From Sedimentibacter sp. SX930 (GTDB lineage Bacteria; Bacillota; Bacilli; Lactobacillales; Aerococcaceae), in NCBI GenBank assembly GCA_002155105.1, contig MUZD01000004.1, positions 1 to 64,000 of the forward strand: 64,000 nucleotides of DNA, in the 5' to 3' direction. Below, in pieces: positions 57,559 through 64,000 of the stretch (positions are counted from its first letter, which is position 1; every line of letters starts with the position of its first letter). Both the position numbers and the translations under genes were made by a program. Under the pieces are notes generated by a model, which saw only the letters and a program-made list of their open reading frames with translations, ran no database searches and was not told the origin of the DNA.

Positions 57559-59986
57559 TTGGAATGAATGGAAAGGATTGACGGAAGCGGAAGCGGCTGA
57601 GCGGAGAGTCCGATATGGACCAAACGCGCTGCCGGTACCGAAGCATCGCCTCCTTAGGCTGATCGCAAGGCAATTCCGGGGCATCTTCAATCTTATGCTA
57701 TTGATTGCGGCGGGAGTGACCTTTTCTTTGGGTGAGCCGATCGACGGCGCCTTTATCCTGTTGTTTGTGTTCCTCGGGACAGCGCTCAACGTCTATCAGG
57801 AGCACAAATCGAATCAGGCGGCCGATAAATTGAAAGCCTATCTGCTGAGCACGATCACGGTGATGAGGGACGGAGTGGAAACGGAAGTGCCGACCGAGAT
57901 GTTGGTGCCCGGGGACATCCTGAAGCTCGAGTCGGGTGATATCGTCCCTGCAGACGCCATTGTCCGCGAAGACCGCGATCTGCTGGTGGATGAAACGACT
58001 TTTACGGGAGAGTCCATTCCGGTTACGAAACGTGCGTCCGCGTCAAGCGCAACCGTTGCCGACAAAGCGACGGTTGCCGCCGATGAAGAGCGCCTGCTGC
58101 AAGGGATTGTGATCGTGCGGGGGAATGCATTGGCTGAAATCACCGCAATCGGTCAGGAAACGAAGTTGGCCCATATCGCTTCAACGGCATCCACCGTCCA
58201 GGCGGAGAGCGAACTCGTCAAGAGCGTGGATAAAATCAGCAACTTCATCATGAAAGTGACGCTGCTGACGCTCGGATTCGTCGTGGTGGCGAACATCCTG
58301 ATCGAAGGCCGGCAGGCGGATGTCACGGGCCTCCTGATTTTTGCGATCGCGTTGGCCGTTTCAGCCATACCGGAAGCTTTGCCTTTGGTGCTGACGTTCT
58401 CTCTTTCACGGGGAGCCTTGGAATTCGCCAAACGCGACGTCATCGTCAAGCGGCTTTCCGCGGTCCAGGATTTGGGATCCGTCAATCTGTTGTGCACCGA
58501 CAAGACCGGCACAATCACGGAAAATCATCTTGTATTCAGCAATGTTTATCCGATGGCGGAATCACCCTACGATCCACTGGTCTTGGCGCGGTTGGCCGCC
58601 ATCAATCTGCATGAGCGTATACCGGAACCTTTCGACCACGCAAGCGATGAGGCCCTCACACAAACGCAACGCCAGATTGTGGAGCGCTACATTCTGGTCC
58701 AGGAGGAGGCCTTCGATCCGGCGCTGCGCAGCAACGGCGCAGTCGTGAAACAGGCGGACGGTTCGACGCTGCATATCCGCCGCGGGAGCCCGGAATATTT
58801 CTTCGGGGAAGGATTGATTCCCCGGGATGCAGTTGCGGATTGGCTGCAGGCAGAGGAAGAGAACGGTCACCGGGTCCTGGGCGTGAGCTACGACGACGGT
58901 AGTGGCGCGCGCTTCGGCGGATTTGTCTCTTTTGTGGACCGCATCAAGGATTCCACTATTGCGACCGTAGCGGCCGCAAAACAGATGAATGTCGCCATCA
59001 CGGTCATCACCGGGGATGCCCTGAAGGTGGCCGAGGCAGTCGGCAGGGAAGCCGGTCTGGTGACGGAGAGCGCTGAAGTTACGGAGGCTGCCGCCTTTTT
59101 GGCATTGCCGCTTGCCGAAAGGAAGAAACGTCTGCCCTCCATCCGCGTCTTTGCCCGGACCACGCCGGAGCAGAAACTGGAAGTGATCCAACTATTGAAA
59201 GAACAGTTCACGGTCGGTTATTTGGGCGAAGGGATCAATGATGCACCGGCCCTGAAGGCGGCACATGTCTCGATGGTCGTGCAATCGGCTGCCGATGTCG
59301 CCCGTGAGACCGCCGATATCGTATTGCTCCAGAACGATCTGCGGGTGATCATCGAAGGCATCCGCTTCGGACGGGAAACGCACGCCAACACGATGAAATA
59401 CATCCGCGCCACTTTGATCTCGAACTTCGGGAATTTCTATGCGGTCGCGATCGGCTCGCTCTTCATCAGCTTTTTGCCGATGTTGCCGAAACAGCTGCTG
59501 CTCCTGAATCTGCTTTCCGATTTTCCGATGATGGCCATCGCTTTTGACCGCGTATCGGCCCAGGAAGTGGAACGGCCGCAGCGCTATGATCTGCATTCCC
59601 TCTACATCATTTTCGTCACGATGGGGCTCGTCAGCACGGTTTTCGATTTCATTTGCTTCGGGCTGTTCTATCGGATTTCCCCGGCGGTGCTGCAGACCAA
59701 CTGGTTCATCGCCAGCGTTCTGACTGAGATATTGTTGATGCTTTCCATCCGCTCCTTGGCGCCGATCACCAAAGCTGGCTGGCCGGCGCCGTCGATCGTG
59801 GTCCTATCGGTGATCGCCATGGTACTTGCCGTAGGATTGCCGATGATCCCCGCTACTGCCGCCTTCTTTGAATTCCAAACGCCGACAATGGCGCATTTGG
59901 GGATCATCTTGGGGATTGCCTTCGCTTATCTTATTGTTACGGAACTCGTCAAACGTCCATTGTCAGGTTTCGTCAAAAAGAAATGA
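57542..59986 (+). CDS. Cation-transporting P-type ATPase
   Basis: 814 residues, typical of P2/P3-type ATPases, with about 10 transmembrane helices. Motifs in order: TGES at 155-158, PEALPLVLTF in the transport helix, the phosphorylation site DKTGT with Asp320 and the hinge segment GEGINDAPAL at 562-571. The hinge normally reads GDGxNDxPAL; here Glu563 replaces the first Asp. Members move Mg2+, Ca2+, H+ or other cations across the membrane; the ion cannot be told. The gene overlaps the end of the DUF6544-like gene by 17 bases, so they form an operon. Confidence 0.9.
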   Translation: MTNKNDWNEWKGLTEAEAAERRVRYGPNALPVPKHRLLRLIARQFRGIFNLMLLIAAGVTFSLGEPIDGAFILLFVFLGTALNVYQEHKSNQAADKLKAYLLSTITVMRDGVETEVPTEMLVPGDILKLESGDIVPADAIVREDRDLLVDETTFTGESIPVTKRASASSATVADKATVAADEERLLQGIVIVRGNALAEITAIGQETKLAHIASTASTVQAESELVKSVDKISNFIMKVTLLTLGFVVVANILIEGRQADVTGLLIFAIALAVSAIPEALPLVLTFSLSRGALEFAKRDVIVKRLSAVQDLGSVNLLCTDKTGTITENHLVFSNVYPMAESPYDPLVLARLAAINLHERIPEPFDHASDEALTQTQRQIVERYILVQEEAFDPALRSNGAVVKQADGSTLHIRRGSPEYFFGEGLIPRDAVADWLQAEEENGHRVLGVSYDDGSGARFGGFVSFVDRIKDSTIATVAAAKQMNVAITVITGDALKVAEAVGREAGLVTESAEVTEAAAFLALPLAERKKRLPSIRVFARTTPEQKLEVIQLLKEQFTVGYLGEGINDAPALKAAHVSMVVQSAADVARETADIVLLQNDLRVIIEGIRFGRETHANTMKYIRATLISNFGNFYAVAIGSLFISFLPMLPKQLLLLNLLSDFPMMAIAFDRVSAQEVERPQRYDLHSLYIIFVTMGLVSTVFDFICFGLFYRISPAVLQTNWFIASVLTEILLMLSIRSLAPITKAGWPAPSIVVLSVIAMVLAVGLPMIPATAAFFEFQTPTMAHLGIILGIAFAYLIVTELVKRPLSGFVKKK

Positions 59987-60039
59987 GCTGTTCGACAACG
60001 CAGGAATAGACCAGTAATTTGAAAGAGAAGGTGAGTGGT

Positions 60040-60303
60040 ATGCATCCTTTTTATGGGGCCGTAAACGAATTTTTTGCAGAAGGGTATTGGTGGGTCGGAT
60101 TGCTGTCGATGGCCATGTACCTAATCTTCTGGGCTGTCGTCATCCTTTTTGCGGTCAAGCTCTTCAAAAAATATTTCACCGATAGGCCAACTCCGCCAAA
60201 ATCGGAGGAAGATTCGGCACTGAAGATCCTTCGCGAAAGGTATGCGCGCGGCGAAATCGATGCCGAGGAATTCAAACAGAAGAAAAGCGATTTGCTGGAA
60301 TGA
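60040..60303 (+). CDS. Small membrane protein with C-terminal SHOCT domain
   Basis: 87 residues. One transmembrane segment (about 17-40, WWVGLLSMAMYLIFWAVVIL) is followed by a charged linker and the SHOCT motif ALKILRERYARGEIDAEEFK with KSDLLE at the end. SHOCT domains are short oligomerisation or tethering modules. Start at 60040 with AGAAGGTGAG upstream. It follows the ATPase gene by 53 bases and precedes the truncated radical SAM frame. Confidence 0.78.
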   Translation: MHPFYGAVNEFFAEGYWWVGLLSMAMYLIFWAVVILFAVKLFKKYFTDRPTPPKSEEDSALKILRERYARGEIDAEEFKQKKSDLLE

Positions 60304-60341
60304 GGCAATAAGGAACAGTTTTGGCCTGGAAGGGGTGCATC

Positions 60342-60494
60342 ATGGAACTGCGTTCGTTGCTGCAATTGGCGTACTTTGGCGCTACAACGATTATATTCAA
60401 AAGGAAACGGCCGCTGGTGGGTTCCATCATCCTGACCGACAAATGCAATTTGGCCTGCAAGCACTGCGCCGTCAGCAACATCACTAGGAGGTGA
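60342..60494 (+). pseudogene. Radical SAM N-terminal fragment (50 residues)
   Basis: The frame opens with ATG after GGAAGGGG and runs 50 residues. It ends with SIILTDKCNLACKHCAVSN followed by ITRR and TGA. The CxxxCxxC motif (C-NLA-C-KH-C) is the [4Fe-4S] binding site of radical SAM enzymes, but the rest of the barrel is missing. The stop codon falls inside the RBS (AGGAGGTGA) of the next radical SAM gene. I read this as a radical SAM gene whose middle and end were lost by deletion while its start and the following gene remain; a real mini-protein is less likely but not excluded. Confidence 0.6.
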
Positions 60495-60498
60495 AGTT

Positions 60499-61752
60499 AT
60501 GCGTTGGACATCATTGTTGCGGATATACCTTACCCGCTCGTTCAAGCCTTTCGTATTTGAAGGGACCCATGAGAATACATTGGATTTTGAAAAACTGGAT
60601 GATCTGGGGCTGTATGTGCATATCCCGTTCTGCCGTTCGTTGTGCAGTTTCTGCCCTTATTGCAAAGTGGTCCACAATAAACCGCAGGCGGATGCCTATA
60701 AGATTGCGCTGCTGAAGGAAATCGACCTGGTCTGCAAAGGGATGTCCGGCAAAAAACAGGCGACGAGTCTTTATTTCGGCGGAGGGACGCCGGCCATGAT
60801 GTTGGACGATCTGAAGGACATCATCGCGAAGCTGAAACAATACTTCGTTCTGACGGGCGGAATCGGCGTGGAACTCCACCCCAGCGACATAACCGAAGGG
60901 AATCTGCAGAAGTTGAGGGATGCGGGGGTGACGATGTTGAGCATCGGTATCCAATCCTTCCAGGAAGACTGCCTACGGAAAATCGGGAGAAGAAACGACT
61001 CATTCGTCGAAAAGATCAGTTTGGTGAGAAGTTCCGGCTTTGACGTAGTCGACGTGGACCTGATATTTGCCATCCCGGGTCAGACCGACGAGATTCTGGC
61101 GAATGACATCCATACGGCCTTCGCCAGCGGGGCGACGCAAGTCTCGACTTATCCCTTCATCGACTTCACTTTCGCCGACAATGCCTACAAGCCGATGAGC
61201 GAAGAAGTAAAGCGGGAGATGCTGGAGCATTTGACGGATTATTGCCATGCAAATGGCATCGAGCGGACATCGGTCTGGACGTTCGCGCAGCGGCAAACCG
61301 AAAAATATTCTTCCGTCACGCGGGATGCCTTTCTCGGATTCGGCGTTTCCGCAACCACGCTGCTGAAGGATACCTTCAAGATCAATACGTTTTCGATTCC
61401 CGAATACATCAAGCGAATCGAGGGAGACGCATTGCCTACCTCCTTGACGCTCCATTTCACCAAAAGGCAGCGGGCGGTCTATTATCTGTTCTGGAGCGCC
61501 TATGCCATGCAGATTGATGCTGACAGATTCGAGGAACTCATCGGCACCCCCTTGAACCGGATGTTCGGACTGGAGCTGTTCTTGGCGACCAAGTTGGGCT
61601 ATCTCAGGAAAAAAGGACGTGTCTACGAGCTGACCGACAAGGCCGCTTATCTCTATCATGATGTCGAACAGGCATATACGACAGCCTACATCGATAAGAT
61701 GTGGCATATTTCAAGACTCCAGCCTTTCCCTGAAAAGATCATCCTGAAATAA
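60499..61752 (+). CDS. HemW/coproporphyrinogen III oxidase-like radical SAM protein
   Basis: 417 residues. The SAM cluster motif CRSLCSFCPYC (C-x3-C-x2-C, with a further Cys) lies at about 44-54, after YVHIPF. YFGGGTP and GVELHPSDI follow, and GLDLIFAIPGQ-like VDLIFAIPGQTDE is present, matching HemN/HemW-type radical SAM proteins. Members act on haem precursors or deliver haem. About 40 residues of extension at the N-terminus are unlike the usual HemW start. AGGAGGTGA lies upstream. It comes directly after the truncated radical SAM fragment. Confidence 0.82.
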   Translation: MRWTSLLRIYLTRSFKPFVFEGTHENTLDFEKLDDLGLYVHIPFCRSLCSFCPYCKVVHNKPQADAYKIALLKEIDLVCKGMSGKKQATSLYFGGGTPAMMLDDLKDIIAKLKQYFVLTGGIGVELHPSDITEGNLQKLRDAGVTMLSIGIQSFQEDCLRKIGRRNDSFVEKISLVRSSGFDVVDVDLIFAIPGQTDEILANDIHTAFASGATQVSTYPFIDFTFADNAYKPMSEEVKREMLEHLTDYCHANGIERTSVWTFAQRQTEKYSSVTRDAFLGFGVSATTLLKDTFKINTFSIPEYIKRIEGDALPTSLTLHFTKRQRAVYYLFWSAYAMQIDADRFEELIGTPLNRMFGLELFLATKLGYLRKKGRVYELTDKAAYLYHDVEQAYTTAYIDKMWHISRLQPFPEKIILK

Positions 61753-61766
61753 CAAAATGACAAATC

Positions 61767-61800
61767 AAAAAGGCTGATTCCGCGTGGGAGTCAGCCTTTT
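61767..61800. terminator. Bidirectional terminator
   Basis: AAAAGGCTGATTCC pairs with GGGAGTCAGCCTTTT. It lies between converging genes (HemW-like and MFS). Confidence 0.8.
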
Positions 61801-61826
61801 GGGTATGGATCAGATGCAACGCGGGA

Positions 61827-63062
61827 TCAATTGTCCTCTGTGCGCAGCATCAGCACGCCTCCGATGATGAAGAGGAGGGAAATGCTGGCGAGCCCGTTGC
61901 GCGAGTCACCGGTCAATTGGCTCGTCAACGCATAGAGCGCCGGGCCCATGATGGCGGCAAATTTGCCGAGGATGTTGTAGAAACCGAAATATTCATTGGC
62001 GTTCTCCTTCGGCACAAGCTTGGCGAAATAGGAACGCGACAGTGCCTGGATACCGCCCTGCGAAGTTGCGACCAGAGCAGCCAGAATCCAAAATTCTAGG
62101 GCTGTGGTCATGCGGAAAGCCAGCAGACAAGCAAACAGATAAATGACGATGCCCACCAAAATCATCTTTTTGCTGCCGAAGCGCTTGGCCAGTACTCCGT
62201 AGAGGATCGTGAAAGGAAATGACAGAATCGGAATCACCAGCACAGCAATCATCAGCATATCAGACACGACACCGATACTGTCGCCGAAGACAGCTGCCAT
62301 GTGGATGATTGTGTTCAGCCCATCGATGTAAAAGAAGTAGGCAATCAGGAACAGGAACATTTTTTTGTGGCTGCGGATTTGGTGCAGCGTTTTGTTAAGG
62401 CGGGCGAAACTGTCATGGATGATGTGTTCGCTGGCCGGGACAAAATAGCGCTGTTTCACATTACGCAGCATCGGAATCGTGAAGACAATCCACCAAAATG
62501 CTGTGAACAGGAAGGAGGCTTTGATGGCGGTCGTCCTGGAAATGCCGATTTTCTCGCCGAACATGATCAGCAGGATCGAAAGCACGAATGGGATGGTACT
62601 GCCACCGATGTAACCCATCGCAAATCCGTAAGTGGAGACCCGGTCCATTCGATCCTCTGTCGCGACATCGACCAAAAAGGCATCATAGAAAATATTAGCA
62701 CCCGAAAAGCCGATTGTCGTGAGCATATAGAAGGCAAGCAGCAGGCGCCAATCGTCCGTGAAGCTCAATGCGGCGGTTGCGACAACACCGATCAAGAAGA
62801 AACTTTTGAATAGCCGCATTTTCCATTTCGGATAATCACCTATCGTACCGAGGATCGGGGCGAATACTGCTATAGCCAAAGTCGCGGCAGAGGTCGCATA
62901 GCCCCAATAGGAATCCGCCAAGTTCGGGGCAATGCCTTCGCCGGTCGTGATCGATTTATAAAAAAGCGGCAGAATGACCGAGGAGATGATGATGGAGTAG
63001 GCGGAATTCGCCCAATCGTACATGATCCAACTTTTTTCCTGCAGCGAAAAACTTTTTAACAT
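61827..63062 (-). CDS. MFS transporter, UMF1/Atg22-like family
   Basis: 411 residues, about 12 transmembrane helices. The N-terminal EKSWIMYDWANSAYSIIISSVILPLFYKS is typical of the UMF1/Vacuole-effluxer Atg22-like branch (DWANSAY is the hallmark). The middle ALVATSQGGIQALSRSYFAKLVPKENANEYFGFYN (in parts) is the second signature. Eukaryotic Atg22 exports amino acids from the vacuole; bacterial substrates are unknown. Start at 63062 because GGAGG is 8 bases upstream; a TTG five codons earlier has none. Confidence 0.88.
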   Translation of the reverse strand: MLKSFSLQEKSWIMYDWANSAYSIIISSVILPLFYKSITTGEGIAPNLADSYWGYATSAATLAIAVFAPILGTIGDYPKWKMRLFKSFFLIGVVATAALSFTDDWRLLLAFYMLTTIGFSGANIFYDAFLVDVATEDRMDRVSTYGFAMGYIGGSTIPFVLSILLIMFGEKIGISRTTAIKASFLFTAFWWIVFTIPMLRNVKQRYFVPASEHIIHDSFARLNKTLHQIRSHKKMFLFLIAYFFYIDGLNTIIHMAAVFGDSIGVVSDMLMIAVLVIPILSFPFTILYGVLAKRFGSKKMILVGIVIYLFACLLAFRMTTALEFWILAALVATSQGGIQALSRSYFAKLVPKENANEYFGFYNILGKFAAIMGPALYALTSQLTGDSRNGLASISLLFIIGGVLMLRTEDN

Positions 63063-63291
63063 GGCTTCCGCCTCCAATCACCTAAATTGGTATCGCTCTC
63101 ATTTGTTTATAATTTATTTATAACAGTTGTTAAGGGATAGCACAAGCCCAAACCAGTCGAGCAGCCTAACTTTGCGGGAAAAATGAAAAATATGGTAAAA
63201 TTCAGGTATAAAGAAAGACCAGTATTTGCTGCCGCTATCCAATCAAACACGTATATATGCAGAATAAGGAACAGAATGGAGGATGAAAATA

Positions 63292-63816
63292 ATGGCCAAA
63301 TATGAACGCCCGGAATACACAGTGCTGCTGTCGGAGGAACCGTTTGAATTGCGGGAATACCGCGATTTCTACATCGTGGAATATGACAATGCCAATGATC
63401 CGGATGTGGACAGCGGGTTCGGCACCTTGTTCCGTTATATTTCAAAAGACAATCAGGCGGACCGGAAAATCAGTATGACCGTACCGGTGATCCAGGAACT
63501 ATCGGAAGATCGCATGAAGATGGCGTTCGTTGTCCCGAAGGCGGAATGGGAAGATATTCCGCAGCCCAACAGTCCTGCGCTGACCGTAAAAAAATTCGCC
63601 AGCGGCCTTTTTGCGGTCATCCAATACGGTGGTTATTCGAATGATCGCAAAGAACGGGACATGCTGGAGAAGCTAGCTCAGTGGCTGCAGGAGAAAAAGT
63701 ACCAGCCAGCTTCGAATTATATGCTGGCGTCCTTCAACGCGCCGTTCGTGCCGCCGATGTTCCGGCACAACGAAATCATGGTGCGGGTCGGAACGGATCA
63801 ACAGGATTCCGAGTAA
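63292..63816 (+). CDS. SOUL-family haem-binding protein
   Basis: 174 residues of the SOUL/HBP fold: EYTVLLSEEPFELREYRDF at the start, FGTLFRYISKDN, KISMTVPVIQ and SFNAPFVPPMFRHNEIMV at the end. SOUL proteins bind haem or other tetrapyrroles in the cytoplasm; the role in bacteria is unclear. Start at 63292 because GGAGG is 9 bases upstream, while the ATG three codons earlier is only 0-1 bases from it. Monocistronic in this window. Confidence 0.82.
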   Translation: MAKYERPEYTVLLSEEPFELREYRDFYIVEYDNANDPDVDSGFGTLFRYISKDNQADRKISMTVPVIQELSEDRMKMAFVVPKAEWEDIPQPNSPALTVKKFASGLFAVIQYGGYSNDRKERDMLEKLAQWLQEKKYQPASNYMLASFNAPFVPPMFRHNEIMVRVGTDQQDSE

Positions 63817-63885
63817 ATAATGGACAATCAGGTGTTCCTTTTGTATCGTATTCGAGAATAAACTTACCAAAAAGGGGACTAGTGC

Positions 63886-64000
63886 ATGAAAAACTTAAAA
63901 AGCGGCTTGAAAGGCTTGTTCGCTTTATTGGCGATCATTCTGGCCGTATGGTTCAACGGCGTAGACTCGCTTTTCGAGGAACAAACATCCGATTCTTCGA
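63886..64000 (+). CDS. Start of a membrane-anchored or secreted protein (runs off the right edge)
   Basis: Only the first 38 codons are in the window. The N-terminus KNLKSGLKGLFALLAIILAVWF is a basic start plus a hydrophobic signal or anchor, then FNGVDSLFEEQTSDSS begins an acidic Ser-rich linker. AAAGGGG lies before the ATG. It may be a secreted nuclease or similar, but that is a guess; no domain is visible. Confidence 0.65.
   Translation, partial: MKNLKSGLKGLFALLAIILAVWFNGVDSLFEEQTSDSS

Noticed and set aside
60342-60494. Frameshift joining the radical SAM stub to the following gene
   Set aside because: The following gene has its own RBS, start and SAM cluster motif, so the two are separate genes, not one split gene.
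1-64000. tRNA or rRNA genes
   Set aside because: No GGTTCGAATCC-type T-loop with a matching cloverleaf or rRNA signature was found in the intergenic regions.

Overview
The window looks like a chromosomal segment of a low-to-mid-GC Gram-positive bacterium of the order Lactobacillales, most likely family Carnobacteriaceae and quite possibly Trichococcus. The reasons are strong AGGAGG-type ribosome binding sites, TATAAT promoters (several of the extended TGnTATAAT form), Firmicutes-type lipoproteins, an anaerobic pyruvate formate-lyase, a PhoP-box-like alkaline phosphatase promoter, and a heliorhodopsin close to a class II photolyase, a pairing I recall being reported for Trichococcus flocculiformis. 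The genus is an inference. I found no rRNA, tRNA, intact IS element, prophage or CRISPR array.

Layout. 1-5.6 kb: a worn accessory stretch with a 5'-truncated SDR, a SAM methyltransferase, a SnoaL-like protein, small membrane proteins, a truncated CPBP protease-like gene and a YghU-type GST. 5.8-11.1 kb: MATE exporter, DHFR-like reductase and the highly expressed pflB. 11.1-14.4 kb: an intergenic repeat, then a compact operon (NTF2-like, retinol-dehydrogenase-like SDR, phytoene-desaturase-like flavoprotein). 14.6-20.9 kb: Fic protein with a DNA-binding domain, RsgA GTPase, DsrE-like protein, SWIM zinc-finger protein, LamG/DUF1080-like protein and an ADP-ribosylglycohydrolase. 21-24.9 kb: PhoA behind a PhoP-box-like array, a hydrolase and an orphan NMT1-type lipoprotein. 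25-33.7 kb: small hypothetical genes, GyrI-like protein, SDR, Old Yellow Enzyme homologue, AI-2E family permease, Cys-rich DUF2703 protein, ICMT-like methyltransferase and HIT protein.

35-39.1 kb is the most interesting region: class II photolyase, DUF2238 membrane protein, a secreted His-tailed DUF6448 protein overlapping a type I signal peptidase, and heliorhodopsin, all on one strand. It looks like a light-response and DNA-repair locus. 39.1-41 kb: an orphan promoter/terminator pair and small genes. 41-44.1 kb: nadABC, with an inverted-repeat operator placed on the -35 box of its promoter. 44.1-50.3 kb: DUF2202 lipoprotein, TspO-like protein, GyrI-like, DUF5655, nucleoside kinase, terpene-cyclase-fold protein and YdeI-like protein. 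50.3-57 kb: luciferase-like monooxygenase, VOC protein, flavodoxin-like protein, RtcB, membrane proteins and an acetate-uptake-family transporter. 57-64 kb: a P-type cation ATPase, a SHOCT protein, a truncated radical SAM mini-gene in front of a HemW-like radical SAM gene, an MFS transporter, a SOUL haem-binding protein and the start of a further gene.

The themes that recur are redox and flavin chemistry, tetrapyrrole handling (HemW-like, SOUL, TspO-like) and light or DNA damage (photolyase, heliorhodopsin). Palindromic intergenic elements recur in several gaps and are listed separately.
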